Source: Streptomyces camelliae | GTDB taxonomy: Bacteria > Actinomycetota > Actinomycetes > Streptomycetales > Streptomycetaceae | DNA length: 64,000 bases | Direction: 5' to 3' | NCBI RefSeq assembly: GCF_027625935.1 | Contig: NZ_CP115300.1 | Span: 6,510,001-6,574,000, forward strand | Shown here: positions 33,360 through 42,384 of the stretch, one piece after another | How positions within the stretch are numbered: the first letter of the stretch is position 1 | Layout of the letters: the number at the start of each line of letters is the position of its first letter | Made by a program: the position numbers and the translations under genes | The notes under the pieces: model-generated | Told to the model about the DNA's origin: nothing | Databases searched by the model: none | Seen by the model: the letters and a program-made list of their open reading frames with translations, nothing else

Positions 33360-33929
33360 TCAGCGGGCGGTCGGCGGCGTGTACTTGTAGCCGACCCGGC
33401 GCACCGTCTGGATCGTCTGCCGGAACCGCGCGCCCAGCTTGCGGCGCAGCCGGGCGATGTGCACGTCGACGGTGCGGCCGTCGCCGACATGGCCGTAGCC
33501 CCACACCGTGGTGACCAGCTGGTCGCGGGTGTGCACCCGGTGCGGGTGGGCCACCAGATGCGCGAGGAGCTCGAACTCCAGGTAGGTCAGGTCGAGTTCA
33601 CGGCCGTCGACGCTGGCGGTGCGCTGCACGGGGTCGATCCGCACCAGCGGCTCGGGGTCCGGGGCCGGCTCGGTCCCGGCGGACTGCTCCGGCATCGCGA
33701 CCGGCAGGAACGGCGGCCGCTGGTCGGCGGGGACCAGCACCAGGTAGCCGACCATCGGCGGCTGGCCGGGCAGGGTGGGCAGGGTGTGCTGCGGCGCGGG
33801 CAGCCAGGTGGCGCCCGGCGGCAGGAAGTCCGCGACGTCGATCACCTCGTCCCGGTCGACGGCGCGCAGCCGGTGCCGGGCGGGAGCGGTGAGAGAAGGG
33901 GCGGAGGAGAGGGAACGAGTGGTCGCCAT
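33360..33929 (-). CDS. Orphan winged-helix regulator (OmpR-type DNA-binding domain)
   Basis: 189 aa. The C-terminal half (about 95-187) is a complete OmpR/PhoB winged helix: LDLTYLEFELLAHLVAHPHRV, then VDVHIARLRRKL and RRVGYKY. The N-terminal 90 residues lack the receiver Asp and resemble no receiver, so it is not a standard response regulator. No kinase lies nearby. Streptomyces genomes carry several such phosphorylation-independent regulators. Confidence 0.85.
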   Translation of the reverse strand: MATTRSLSSAPSLTAPARHRLRAVDRDEVIDVADFLPPGATWLPAPQHTLPTLPGQPPMVGYLVLVPADQRPPFLPVAMPEQSAGTEPAPDPEPLVRIDPVQRTASVDGRELDLTYLEFELLAHLVAHPHRVHTRDQLVTTVWGYGHVGDGRTVDVHIARLRRKLGARFRQTIQTVRRVGYKYTPPTAR

Positions 33930-34209
33930 GAGAGGTCAGCTCTTTCGCGCGAGAGGTTCGTCGGACGATGCGACGGCCCCGATTCGTGGTCGGGCGCGCC
34001 GGAGGGACGTACGTCGTTTCGCGCTGGCCGAAGGCCGGGGGTTACGGCTTTAGAGGGCCCGCGCGTTCGTCGCGCGGCAACACACCCGGTCGAAGTCGTG
34101 GTGCTGACGGGAAGGCCAGAAGGGCTCAAGGTCATGGCGACCCGTCGCGGTGCACTTCTGGAAGCTGGCCATGTGCCCATTGAAGCAGACGCGGGCGCCG
34201 GACAGGACC

Positions 34210-34243
34210 CCTGTCCGAGATGCGATCTCGGCATCCGGACAGG
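34210..34243 (-). terminator. Nested hairpin terminator after the HEAT-repeat gene
   Basis: Outer stem CCTGTCC/GGACAGG (34210-34216, 34237-34243) encloses CCGAGAT-GCG-ATCTCGG. It begins seven bases after the stop of the minus-strand gene. The rest of the 320-bp gap 33930-34249 shows no gene; it should hold the promoter of the winged-helix regulator. Confidence 0.7.
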
Positions 34244-34249
34244 AATCAC

Positions 34250-36178
34250 TCAGTCGAGCACCGTGGCGGAGTCCAGCAGCGCGCGTACGGCGGACCGCAG
34301 AAGGTAGTCCGGGTGCGGGCCGCCCTCCACGAACACGTCGGAGGCGACCCGGCGCCGGGACTCGGCGACCTTGCGCAACGGGTCCACGGCGAACCGGGGA
34401 AGAAGACCGATCGCGGTGAGCGCGGGCAGCGCCGTGGGCAGTCCGGGACCGCTCCAGTCCCGGTGCCCGACCAGCCAGCGGGCGAGTGGCTCCACCGTGT
34501 CCTCGGTCCGCCCCGTCACCCGCCACACGGCCAGCGCCGCTCGCCCCCGCCCGCCGGCCGTGCGGATGCCCGCCAGCAGGGACTCCAGCCGCGGCAGCAA
34601 CGGCGCTGCGGCGGGCCCGAGTTCCCCCGCGTGCGCGACCCACCCCGAAGCCGGGCCGGCGACTTCGCGGCGCAGGAGACCCAAGGCGAGCTCCGGATCG
34701 CCGGTCACGCGGTGGTACGCCAGCGCGGCGGCCATCGACACCGGGGAGGCTGCATCTCCGCTCGCCGTCGCCCGCAGGGCCTCGGCGCCGTCGGCACCGG
34801 CGGCGGGGCCGAGCGCACGGAGTACGGCGATGGCACTGGCGGCTGTGCGGGGCATGTCGACGGCACCGACGGCCGGTCCAGGAGTGCCGAGCATGCCGAC
34901 GGCACCGGCCGCAGGTCCGGGCGCCCCATGCACGCCGCTCGCGCCGCCGCCGTACCCATCGGCGTACGCCTGGATCAGCGCGGCGAGTCCGGGCACGGTC
35001 TCCACGGCCACCTCGGGATACCGCGCCAGCATGCCGACCAGCAGGGGCGAGGCCGCGTCGAGCCGTCCGGCCACGGCCCGTGCCACGGGCAGCGCCTGCG
35101 CCCCGAACGCCTCGGCCACCGCGGTGACGGCACGCACGGTGTCGTCCGGGCCGGGGGCCTCCTCGACCAGCCGTACGACCTCCGGCACCGCCTCCGCCGT
35201 ACCGGCGCGGGCGAGCACGGTGAGCGCCGCGGACCGTACGGCCCGGTCGGCCGAGTCCAGGTACGGCAGCACCCGCTCCCGGACCCGCTCGTGTGCCTCG
35301 GTCGGCAGCGCACAGGTGAACCGGGCCAGCCGGTACAACTCCCAGGCCTGACCGCCCAGTTCGGCCAGCACCCACGGAAGTGTGTCCGCCTCCTGGTCCC
35401 GCCAGCGCTCGGTGATCTCATGGGCGAGCGGCACGCCCTGGGCGAGGGCCCGCAGCGATGCCTCGGGATCGTCCTGTACGAGCCGGTGGGTGAACGGGCG
35501 GTAGGGATGCGGCCAGTAGCCGGCATGGCGGTCGTGCGGGTCGGCCGTGTACGCCCGCGCGCAGATGTCCACCAGGTCGCCGGGCAGCGGCAGTTCGGCG
35601 GTGCGGAGCAGATCCTCGGCGGCGGCCAGCCGTACCCGGGGTGCTGGATCGGCCAGCAAGCCGTGCCGCCACTCACCGCCACCCGCCTCCAGCAGCGCCA
35701 GCGCGGTGACGACATGCTCGCGCACCTCCGGGTCGGACTCCGCGTCCAGCCGGGCGCGCAGCAGGGGGAGGAGGGGCAGGGCGTACGGATGGCCGAGGTG
35801 GGCGATCAGCAGCACCATGGCGTCCCGGATCTCCGCGTCGGTGTCGTGCGCGAAGGGCAGCAGGTCCGGCAGCACCTCGGCCACGGCCCGCCGTGCGGCG
35901 CCGCGGACGGTGGGCTGTGCGGACCCGTCCGCGATGCCGCCGATGAGCCAGAGCAACTCCCGCCGGTGACCGGGGCCGTGGCGGGCGAGCCGGGCCAGGT
36001 GGGGGACGGCGGGGGCGGACGCGTCGTAGACGGTGCCCTGGTGGCACAGCGCGGAGAACAGGTCGTGCCAGGCCTGCTCGCGTACGTCGGCGTCCTCGGA
36101 CTCCATCGCGCGCAGCAGGCCGGGGATGTCGTCGGCCGGGCCGTACGCGTGGCTGAGGTCCGCCCAGGGGGTCTCCAT
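34250..36178 (-). CDS. HEAT/PBS-lyase-repeat protein
   Basis: 642 aa made mostly of about 30-residue helical repeats (for example DPEVREHVVTALALLEAGG, DRAVRSAALTVLARAGTAEAVPEVV). These form a superhelical scaffold for protein binding; no catalytic domain is seen. Residues about 430-475 hold Ala/Gly/Pro-rich filler that breaks the repeats. The start at ATG 36178 has no strong ribosome binding site. It is separated from glnII by a terminator, so it is an independent unit. Confidence 0.75.
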   Translation of the reverse strand: METPWADLSHAYGPADDIPGLLRAMESEDADVREQAWHDLFSALCHQGTVYDASAPAVPHLARLARHGPGHRRELLWLIGGIADGSAQPTVRGAARRAVAEVLPDLLPFAHDTDAEIRDAMVLLIAHLGHPYALPLLPLLRARLDAESDPEVREHVVTALALLEAGGGEWRHGLLADPAPRVRLAAAEDLLRTAELPLPGDLVDICARAYTADPHDRHAGYWPHPYRPFTHRLVQDDPEASLRALAQGVPLAHEITERWRDQEADTLPWVLAELGGQAWELYRLARFTCALPTEAHERVRERVLPYLDSADRAVRSAALTVLARAGTAEAVPEVVRLVEEAPGPDDTVRAVTAVAEAFGAQALPVARAVAGRLDAASPLLVGMLARYPEVAVETVPGLAALIQAYADGYGGGASGVHGAPGPAAGAVGMLGTPGPAVGAVDMPRTAASAIAVLRALGPAAGADGAEALRATASGDAASPVSMAAALAYHRVTGDPELALGLLRREVAGPASGWVAHAGELGPAAAPLLPRLESLLAGIRTAGGRGRAALAVWRVTGRTEDTVEPLARWLVGHRDWSGPGLPTALPALTAIGLLPRFAVDPLRKVAESRRRVASDVFVEGGPHPDYLLRSAVRALLDSATVLD

Positions 36179-36195
36179 GACAGCGCACGATATGC

Positions 36196-36232
36196 GTGAG
36201 GGGCGCCCGCCAAGACGGCGGGCGCCCCTCAC
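36196..36232 (-). terminator. 16-bp perfect hairpin terminator of glnII
   Basis: GTGAGGGGCGCCCGCC and its complement (36196-36211, 36217-36232) with loop AAGAC, starting 15 bases after the glnII stop and ending 18 bases before the next gene. Confidence 0.9.
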
Positions 36233-36246
36233 GGGAGTCGGGCGGA

Positions 36247-37278
36247 TCAGACCTGGCCGGCCTTCTCCAGGGCGGAGCAGCAGGTGTCCACGATCAGGCG
36301 GGTCACCACGTACGGGTCGACGTTGGCGTTCGGGCGGCGGTCCTCGATGTAGCCCTTGCCGTCCTTCTCGACCTGCCACGGGATACGGACCGAGGCACCG
36401 CGGTCGGAGACGCCGTAGGAGTACTTGTTCCACGGGGCGGTCTCGTGCAGGCCGGTCAGCCGCTCGTCGATGCCGGCGCCGTAGTTCTTGACGTGGTCCA
36501 GCGGCTTGGAGCCCTCGCCGAGCGACTCGCACGCGGTGATGATCGCGTCGTAGCCCTCGCGCATGGCCTTGGTGGAGAAGTTGGTGTGCGCGCCCGCGCC
36601 GTTCCAGTCGCCCTTGACCGGCTTGGGGTCGAGGGTCGCGGAGACGTTGAAGTCCTCGGCGGTGCGGTACAGCAGCCAGCGGGCCACCCACATCTGGTCG
36701 GAGACCTCCAGCGGGGAGAGCGGGCCGACCTGGAACTCCCACTGGCCCGGCATGACCTCGGCGTTGATGCCGGAGATGCCGAGACCGGCCTTCAGGCAGT
36801 TCTCCAGGTGGGCCTCGACGATCTCGCGGCCGAAGATCTCGTCGGCGCCGACACCGCAGTAGTAGCCGCCCTGCGGGGCCGGGAAGCCGCCCTCGGGGAA
36901 GCCGAGCGGGCGGGAGCCGTCGAAGAAGGTGTACTCCTGCTCGATGCCGAAGATCGGCTCCTGTGCGGCGAACTTCTCGGCGACCTCGACCAGCGCGGCA
37001 CGGGTGTTGGACGCGTGCGGCGTCATGTCGATGTCGAGGACCTCGCACAGCACCAGGACGTCGTCGCCGCCGCGGATCGGGTCCGGGCAGGTGAAGACCG
37101 GCTTGAGCACGCGGTCCGAGGAGTGGCCCTCGGCCTGGTTGGTGGAGGAGCCGTCGAAGCCCCAGATCGGCAGCGCGTCGAGACCGGCCGGGGCACCCGT
37201 GATGATCTTCGTCTTGGAACGGAGCTTGGCCGTCGGCGTGGTGCCGTCGATCCAGATGTACTCAGCCTTGAAGGTCAC
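36247..37278 (-). CDS. glnII: Glutamine synthetase type II (eukaryotic-like)
   Basis: 343 aa, the length of GSII rather than the roughly 470 aa of GlnA. It makes glutamine from glutamate, ammonia and ATP. Signatures: WGFDGSSTNQAEG (beta-grasp latch), FGIEQEYTFF (metal-binding Glu), GQWEFQVGP, GDWNGAGAHTNFSTKAMR (ATP and ammonia site) and NRxx-like KYSYGVSDRGASVRIP. It starts at GTG 37278 after AAGGA. Type II enzymes lack the adenylylation loop, so the glnE product of this window should not act on it; control is expected from GlnR, and a GlnR-like box lies upstream. Confidence 0.97.
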   Translation of the reverse strand: MTFKAEYIWIDGTTPTAKLRSKTKIITGAPAGLDALPIWGFDGSSTNQAEGHSSDRVLKPVFTCPDPIRGGDDVLVLCEVLDIDMTPHASNTRAALVEVAEKFAAQEPIFGIEQEYTFFDGSRPLGFPEGGFPAPQGGYYCGVGADEIFGREIVEAHLENCLKAGLGISGINAEVMPGQWEFQVGPLSPLEVSDQMWVARWLLYRTAEDFNVSATLDPKPVKGDWNGAGAHTNFSTKAMREGYDAIITACESLGEGSKPLDHVKNYGAGIDERLTGLHETAPWNKYSYGVSDRGASVRIPWQVEKDGKGYIEDRRPNANVDPYVVTRLIVDTCCSALEKAGQV

Positions 37279-37400
37279 GGGGCCACATCCTTAGGGGTGG
37301 GTCTTGGCGCACTTGCGGGTGCTGCGGCGCTGCGGCACTGGGGCGCCGCTCGAACTGCGGGCAGCCTGTCAACAGGCCGTTTCCCGTCCATTGCTCGTAT

Positions 37401-37416
37401 GTGAACCCCGTGTTAC
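37401..37416 (-). promoter_or_regulatory. Candidate GlnR box upstream of glnII
   Basis: Read on the minus strand: GTAAC, six bases, TTCAC, which resembles the GlnR half-site pair gTnAC-n6-GaAAC with changes in the second half. It lies about 123 bp before the start codon, in the right place. Confidence 0.45.
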
Positions 37417-37430
37417 CTGGTCTTTTTGTG

Positions 37431-37895
37431 TCACGACTCACGTTGTGAGGTGGATTCCGGCGGGGTATGGGCCTGCTCCGCCGCGGCCTTGCGGACCCCT
37501 TCGAGGAAGGTCCGGATCGCGGCCCGCTGGTCCTCGTCGTATCCGCGCAAGCGCTCCACCGACCGCTCGACGAGCGGCCCGAAGGAGGCCTGTCCGAGGG
37601 CCACGGCACGCTCCGTCACCTCTACGACGACCTTCCGCCGATCGCGCGCACCGCGCACCCGCCGCACATGTCCGGCCCGCTCCAGCCGGTCGAGCAGAGC
37701 CGTGGTTCCGGCCGAGTTGAGCCCGAGTACGGCCCCGAGCCGTCCGGCGCTCAGCTCCTCACCCGCGCGCCGGGCGTCCATGAGCGCGATCAGGGCGCGT
37801 ACGTCGGTGGGATGCATGCCGTTCCGCTGCGCGAACCGGGCGCTGTGCAGGCCGAGTTCTACGGCGACGGCACGCAGGAGGTGGACGATCTCCAT
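37431..37895 (-). CDS. MarR-family regulator
   Basis: 154 aa. Winged helix with ELSAGRLGAVLGLNSAGTTA (recognition region) and wing GARDRRKVVVEVTERA, the MarR DxRxxx signature. It is divergent from an alpha/beta hydrolase gene with 80 bp between, which contains a perfect 9-bp inverted repeat. Likely represses itself and the hydrolase. Confidence 0.9.
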   Translation of the reverse strand: MEIVHLLRAVAVELGLHSARFAQRNGMHPTDVRALIALMDARRAGEELSAGRLGAVLGLNSAGTTALLDRLERAGHVRRVRGARDRRKVVVEVTERAVALGQASFGPLVERSVERLRGYDEDQRAAIRTFLEGVRKAAAEQAHTPPESTSQRES

Positions 37896-37925
37896 GTCGG
37901 GCTGCGCGCGGGGCCTCCGAGACTA

Positions 37926-37962
37926 TTGTCTCGCTGAGCGAATGTCCTGCTGGGCGAGACAA
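37926..37962. promoter_or_regulatory. Candidate MarR operator
   Basis: Perfect inverted repeat TTGTCTCGC / GCGAGACAA (37926-37934, 37954-37962), centres two to three helical turns apart, in the divergent promoter; it ends 14 bp before the hydrolase start. Confidence 0.65.
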
Positions 37963-37975
37963 GAGGGGCGGTGCC

Positions 37976-38833
37976 GTGGCGGGATACGACAGCGAGGCCT
38001 TCCGCGTTGCGTACGACAAGGTCCTGGCGAAATGGCCCGCCGAGCGGGAGGCGCTGACCGTCGCCACACCCTTCGGAAACACGCACGTCAACGCCTGCGG
38101 CCCGCGCCAGGCGCCCCCGCTGCTCCTCCTGCCGGGCGGCGGCGCCACCTCGGCCTCCTGGTACGCACAGACCGCCGCCCTCGCGCGGATCCGCCGTGTC
38201 TACGCCCCCGACCTGATCGGTGCGCCAGGCCTGACCACCCCGGCCGGCGACCGTCACCCCCGTACGGTCGCCGACCTGGCCGCCTGGCTGGACGCACTCC
38301 TCGACGGTCTGGGTGCCCCCTCGGCCGACGTGGGCGGGCACTCGTACGGCGCCTGGATCGCCCTGCACCACGCCCTGCGGGCGCCGGGCCGGGTGCGCCG
38401 CCTGTTCCTCCTGGACCCGACCCAGTGCTTCGCCGGGTTCAAGGCGGCGTACCTGCTGCATGCCCTGCCGATGCTGCTGCGGCCCACGCCCCGCCGGGTC
38501 CGCGCCTTCCTGGAGTGGGAGACGGGGGGAGTGCCGCTGGACCCGGACTGGCTCGCCCTCCAGGAGGCGGCCGCGGGCTTCCCGGCCGCGAAGCCCGTGA
38601 CCGGCCCGCGCCCGGCGCCGGACGCGCTGCGCGGCCTGGAGGTGCCGGTCCTGCTGCTCACAGCCGCGAGCAGCAGGACTCATGAGGCGCGCGCGGTGGC
38701 GGACCGGGCTCGCGCACTGCTGCCGCACGTGGAGACCGCCGTCCTGCCGGGGGTCTCACACCACGCGCTGCCCCAGTGCGCGGCCGATGACACCCTGGCC
38801 GGCCGCCTCACCGCCTTCCTGAACGGCTCCTGA
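37976..38833 (+). CDS. Alpha/beta-hydrolase
   Basis: 285 aa. Oxyanion-loop motif LLLLPGGGATSASW, nucleophile elbow GHSYGAW (Ser about residue 122), and a likely catalytic His in GVSHHALPQ near the end. Start GTG 37976. No signal peptide, so it is cytoplasmic. The substrate is unknown; its partner regulator suggests that it processes the inducing compound. Confidence 0.85.
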   Translation: MAGYDSEAFRVAYDKVLAKWPAEREALTVATPFGNTHVNACGPRQAPPLLLLPGGGATSASWYAQTAALARIRRVYAPDLIGAPGLTTPAGDRHPRTVADLAAWLDALLDGLGAPSADVGGHSYGAWIALHHALRAPGRVRRLFLLDPTQCFAGFKAAYLLHALPMLLRPTPRRVRAFLEWETGGVPLDPDWLALQEAAAGFPAAKPVTGPRPAPDALRGLEVPVLLLTAASSRTHEARAVADRARALLPHVETAVLPGVSHHALPQCAADDTLAGRLTAFLNGS

Positions 38834-38836
38834 GCC

Positions 38837-39544
38837 TCACCCCACCTTCTCGATCACGGCGTGGCGGATGAGGAACTTGCCCGGCTCGCGGACCTGTTCG
38901 AAGGCCGCGTTGTTGAGCAGGACGCAGCTGCCGGAGACGGAGGTGACCTTCACCGTGGTGGACTTGTTGTTGTCCAGGTTGGTCACCTTCAGGGTCGTCC
39001 CCGCCGGGAACTGGTTACTGGAAGCGGCCGGGGCACCGCCTTCTCCGGAGAGTGTCACGGTGGAGCCCTTGCAGACCTGTTGACCGGAGGCCGCGGCGGC
39101 ACCACCACCGGCGTTTCCCGCGGCGGCGGACTGCGAGGGCTGCGCACTCTGCTGGGCGCCACCGGCCTGCTGACCCGCGCCCTGCTGACCCGCGCCCTGC
39201 TGCGCCGCCTGGGAGCCCTGAGCCGACTCCCCAACGGTGCAGCCGGCCGCCTTCTGCTGGACCTCGATCTGCTGGACGACCGCCTGCCGGTTGGCGATCC
39301 GGGCCGCGGACTGGGCGTCCGGGTGGGCTTGCTGGTCCGCGATGAACTTCTGGTTGTTGCCGAGGGCGGTGGCGAGCCCCTGGCAGACGTTCGAGTTCCC
39401 GGCGGACAGCGTCTTCGCGTGCTGTGCCGGCTGTGCGGCGTTCGAGGTGGTGGCCAGGGCGAAGGCCCCGCCGCCCGCCACCGCCGCGGCACTGACGAGC
39501 AGCGCGAGCTTCTTCTTCGTACCGAGTGTTCTCCTGCGCGACAT
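38837..39544 (-). CDS. Secreted or anchored hypothetical protein with Gln/Ala-rich middle
   Basis: 235 aa. Signal peptide (about 10-36, ending NAA). A helical segment with NVCQGLATALGNNQKFIADQ is followed by a repetitive GAGQQGAGQQAGGAQQ linker (about 115-150) and a compact beta-rich C-terminal domain (KGSTVTLSGEGGAPAASSNQ...FLIRHAVIEKVG) with two Cys that may pair. No family recognised. The low-complexity linker resembles that of the DUF1996 protein of this window. Confidence 0.65.
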   Translation of the reverse strand: MSRRRTLGTKKKLALLVSAAAVAGGGAFALATTSNAAQPAQHAKTLSAGNSNVCQGLATALGNNQKFIADQQAHPDAQSAARIANRQAVVQQIEVQQKAAGCTVGESAQGSQAAQQGAGQQGAGQQAGGAQQSAQPSQSAAAGNAGGGAAAASGQQVCKGSTVTLSGEGGAPAASSNQFPAGTTLKVTNLDNNKSTTVKVTSVSGSCVLLNNAAFEQVREPGKFLIRHAVIEKVG

Positions 39545-39663
39545 GCGCGCCTCCTGAAGAGGTAGGGGAGCGTACGTCGCTAGGTACGAGATATCGAACA
39601 GGGTTGCTCAGTGGTTGAAGCGCTTGCTGAAAGTAACCTGCGTCACAAGCGAGTTGAACCGGC

Positions 39664-40032
39664 TCAGCTCTTGTTGTGGGAGAGGGCCTCCCGTACGGCC
39701 TCCTCGGTGCGGGCCACCAGGGCCGTACCGTCGTCGGCGGTGATGATCGGGCGCTGGATGAGCCTGGGGTGCTCGGCGAGCGCGGTGATCCACCGCTCGC
39801 GCGTGCTCGCGTCCCGCGCCCACTCCTTGAGCCCCAGCTCCTTGGCGTCGGCCTCCTGGGTGCGGATGATGTCCCATGGTTCGAGGTTCAGCCGGTCGAG
39901 TACGGCCCTGATCTCGTCCGCGCTCGGCACGTCGTCCAGATAGCGGCGGACGGTGTACACGGCCCCCTCGGCGTCGAGCAGGCTGAGGGCGCTGCGGCAC
40001 TTGGAGCAGGCCGGATTGATCCAGATTTCCAT
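39664..40032 (-). CDS. ArsC/Spx-type thioredoxin-fold reductase-like protein
   Basis: 122 aa from ATG 40032. WINPACSKCRSALSLL (residues about 3-18) carries the CxxC-type active site of the ArsC family; the helix LGLKEWARDAS and the IQRPIITADDGTALVART strand with the conserved cis-Pro region are present. Family members reduce arsenate or regulate transcription; there is no ars neighbour here, so arsenate as substrate is uncertain. Confidence 0.8.
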   Translation of the reverse strand: MEIWINPACSKCRSALSLLDAEGAVYTVRRYLDDVPSADEIRAVLDRLNLEPWDIIRTQEADAKELGLKEWARDASTRERWITALAEHPRLIQRPIITADDGTALVARTEEAVREALSHNKS

Positions 40033-40077
40033 GCGGGACACGGTACGCGAAAACCATCCCGCACCCCAGGTCACGCG

Positions 40078-40106
40078 AGCCCCGAAGGCCCTTGTGGCCA
40101 GGGGCT
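40078..40106 (+). terminator. Hairpin with T-tract upstream of a small gene
   Basis: AGCCCC (40078-40083), inner GGCC/GGCC, GGGGCT (40101-40106) then TTTT. It looks like a rho-independent terminator, but no plus-strand gene ends before it; it may insulate or attenuate the gene at 40198. Confidence 0.5.
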
Positions 40107-40197
40107 TTTGTCAGTGGTGGGTCGTAGAATAGAAGCAGTGTTCGAGGGTGTCGCCGGGTTGTCCGGCCGGCACCCTGACCGCGACAGGAGGATGCCC

Positions 40198-40512
40198 GTG
40201 CCCGCTGCCGCCCTGAAGCCGAAGCCGTTCCCGACCCAGTCCACCGCCCAGCATCCCGTTCTCTTCGACTCGCCCTACGAGCCCGTGACGAAGCGCCCGC
40301 TGCCGGCCGGACGGCCGCGCGAGTGGTACGTCAGCCACAACCGTCGGCTGAAGGCCATGCGTCTCGCGATAGCCCTCCTCGACTCGGGCGTCTACCTCCC
40401 GGCCCAGGCCTCCGACGCCACGATCCGCACCACGGCGGAGGACATCGGCATGCGCTCGCCGTCCGACACGACCTGCCACATGGTCCGGGCGTTCATGCGC
40501 TACAGCCGCTGA
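40198..40512 (+). CDS. Small conserved-type hypothetical protein
   Basis: 104 aa. The GTG at 40198 is chosen over the ATG at 40192 because AGGAGG ends at 40191, leaving six bases to the GTG and none to the ATG. The sequence (PFDSPYEPVTKRPLPAGRPREW-like start, then a helix-rich C-terminus ending MRYSR) has no motif I can name; basic and cytoplasmic. Confidence 0.65.
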   Translation: MPAAALKPKPFPTQSTAQHPVLFDSPYEPVTKRPLPAGRPREWYVSHNRRLKAMRLAIALLDSGVYLPAQASDATIRTTAEDIGMRSPSDTTCHMVRAFMRYSR

Positions 40513-40564
40513 ACACGGCCGCGCACCGGGTGCCCCGCGAACCGGCGGGGCACCCGGCACACCG

Positions 40565-41323
40565 TCACGCCGGCGCCGCCTCCAGCGGACCGGGTTCGGC
40601 CACCCCGGCCAGCAGACACTCCACGAACGCCCGCCGGTCCTCGGCGTGCTCGTGGAACCACAGGCCCAGCCGGTGCTCGGCGTCGGGGAGTTCGAAGCGG
40701 GAGTAGCGGGCCCGTGCCGACAGCGCGTCCTGCACGGCCTCGGTCACGGCCGGCGGGATGACCGCGTCGGTGCCCGGAACCGCCAGCACCGCCCGGCCCT
40801 CGTACGCCCGGTACGCCTCCAGGGCCGGTGACCTCCGCCAGCTGTCCGGCGTACGGATGATCTCGCTGAACCGGCCCCGGCCGTCCCCGAACGGCACGTC
40901 CCAGGCCTCGGGCGCGTAGACGGCGGGCGAGCACAGGCCTACGGCGGTCACCCGAGGGCCGTAGTGCCGTACGAGATCGGCGACCGTCTGCCCGCTCATA
41001 CTGAAGCCGACGAGCACCACCGGGTCGTCCGCCGGCGCGTTTGCGTCGAGCACCGCCACCGCCTGCTCGTACCGCCGGCGCAGGCTCAACTCCGCGAGCG
41101 CGCCGGTGCTGTCGCCGTGGCCGGAGAAGTCGAACGCCAGGGTGTGACAGCCGCGGGCGGTGAACTCGGTGAGCAGCGGGAGCAGTCGCTCCTTCCTGCC
41201 GTTCCCCGCACCGTGCAGCAGCACCACCGTGGCCCGCCCCGCCGCCCCGGCGTGCACCCCGCTGAGCCGTTCGCCGTCGAAGGCGTAGGTGAAACCGGAG
41301 AGTTCGCTCATGGGGTCATTCAC
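40565..41323 (-). CDS. Alpha/beta-hydrolase
   Basis: 252 aa. VVLLHGAGNGRKERL oxyanion motif, FDFSGHGDSTG, nucleophile elbow GFSMSGQ (Ser about residue 110), acid in VPGTDAVIPP and His in PDAEHRLG. The exact start is uncertain (GTG 41323 or ATG 41311; neither has a clear ribosome binding site). Cytoplasmic esterase or peptidase-like enzyme of unknown substrate. Confidence 0.82.
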   Translation of the reverse strand: MNDPMSELSGFTYAFDGERLSGVHAGAAGRATVVLLHGAGNGRKERLLPLLTEFTARGCHTLAFDFSGHGDSTGALAELSLRRRYEQAVAVLDANAPADDPVVLVGFSMSGQTVADLVRHYGPRVTAVGLCSPAVYAPEAWDVPFGDGRGRFSEIIRTPDSWRRSPALEAYRAYEGRAVLAVPGTDAVIPPAVTEAVQDALSARARYSRFELPDAEHRLGLWFHEHAEDRRAFVECLLAGVAEPGPLEAAPA

Positions 41324-41461
41324 TCACGGCGGGCGGAGAGGCAGGCGGGAAGGCAGACGGAAAACGGGATGCGGCCCCTGTGGCGGGCTCCCTACGCTGA
41401 ACAAACGGCGCGAAAGCCGACACACCCCACCCCCGCCACCCTCACCCCACGGAGGTCCGTC

Positions 41462-41743
41462 ATGCGTGGCATCGTCGCGTCCGGGACCGTCGTCCTGGTG
41501 ATCCTCGGATTCGGAAACCATCTCTGGTGGCTCGCCGCCGTCGCGCTGCTGTACCTGTACGCGACGCACGGACGCGGTTCTCCCGGCACGCCACCCACCA
41601 CCACGGGCACGGGCGGCCCGACCCCGCCCGACAGCTACCGCGCCTACCGCGAGCGCCGGGACCGGCAGGCCAAGTGGGAGCGGCGCTACCGCCGCGAGCG
41701 TCCCTACGAGGCCCGTCGGCAGGAGCGGGAGAAGAGCAGGTGA
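41462..41743 (+). CDS. Small membrane protein with basic tail
   Basis: 93 aa. One or two membrane segments at residues 4-36 (VVLVILGFGNHLWWLAAVALLYLY), then a Thr/Pro linker and a very Arg-rich C-terminus (RERRDRQAKWERRYRRERP). ACGGAGG lies six bases before the ATG. Unknown function. Confidence 0.65.
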   Translation: MRGIVASGTVVLVILGFGNHLWWLAAVALLYLYATHGRGSPGTPPTTTGTGGPTPPDSYRAYRERRDRQAKWERRYRRERPYEARRQEREKSR

Positions 41744-41768
41744 GACAGGTGAGCCACGGCGTCCCCGG

Positions 41769-42353
41769 TCACAGCCCGGGGGCGCCCCACACCGGGAACC
41801 AGCGGCTCAGGTCCTGCTCGATGCGCAGGTCGTTCACGAGGGCCGCCTTCACCTGGAGCTCCAGCGCGCTGTCCCGTCGCTCGCCCGCACCGGGGACGGG
41901 CGCGAAGGGATAGAAGGTGCCCCGCTTGTAGAGGTAGACCAGGGCCAGCTTGCGGCCGGTGCCGTCCTGGAACGCGGCCAGCGAGCACAGCAGCTGCGGG
42001 CCGAACCCGTTGACCTCCATCGCGCTGTTCACCGCGTGCAGATCATTGACCAGCTCCACCAGCTGGTCCGGGTCCCGCTGGGACACCAGCCACGAGTAAC
42101 CGTAGGTGTCCCGGAGCAGCTCCACCGGCGGACCCGTACGGTCGGTGTCCGCGTCCAGCAGCGCCTGCACCTCCCGATGGGTCTGCTCGAACGCCGCCCC
42201 CTCCACCGTGGCGAAGCACACCGCCCCGCTCCCGGTGGCGGTGAAACCGGCCGCGGCCTCAAGGGTCACGGCAGCCGAGGGCAGCGCGAAGAGCTGATCC
42301 AGATCGGGCGCGACCGGTTTCGTACGGCCCAGCAGGATGTCCAGCAGCCCCAA
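41769..42353 (-). CDS. PspA-associated protein PspAB
   Basis: 194 aa. The N-terminus MGLLDILLGRTKP and the FALPSAAVTLEAAAGF and GYSWLVSQRDPDQLVELVND segments fit the actinobacterial protein annotated PspAB, which goes with HtpX and the phage-shock PspA system for membrane stress. It lies 31 bp downstream of htpX on the same strand, so they form an operon. No membrane segment. Confidence 0.8.
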   Translation of the reverse strand: MGLLDILLGRTKPVAPDLDQLFALPSAAVTLEAAAGFTATGSGAVCFATVEGAAFEQTHREVQALLDADTDRTGPPVELLRDTYGYSWLVSQRDPDQLVELVNDLHAVNSAMEVNGFGPQLLCSLAAFQDGTGRKLALVYLYKRGTFYPFAPVPGAGERRDSALELQVKAALVNDLRIEQDLSRWFPVWGAPGL

Positions 42354-42384
42354 GGCTCAGCCCGCCTTCCGCAGTGCCATGTAC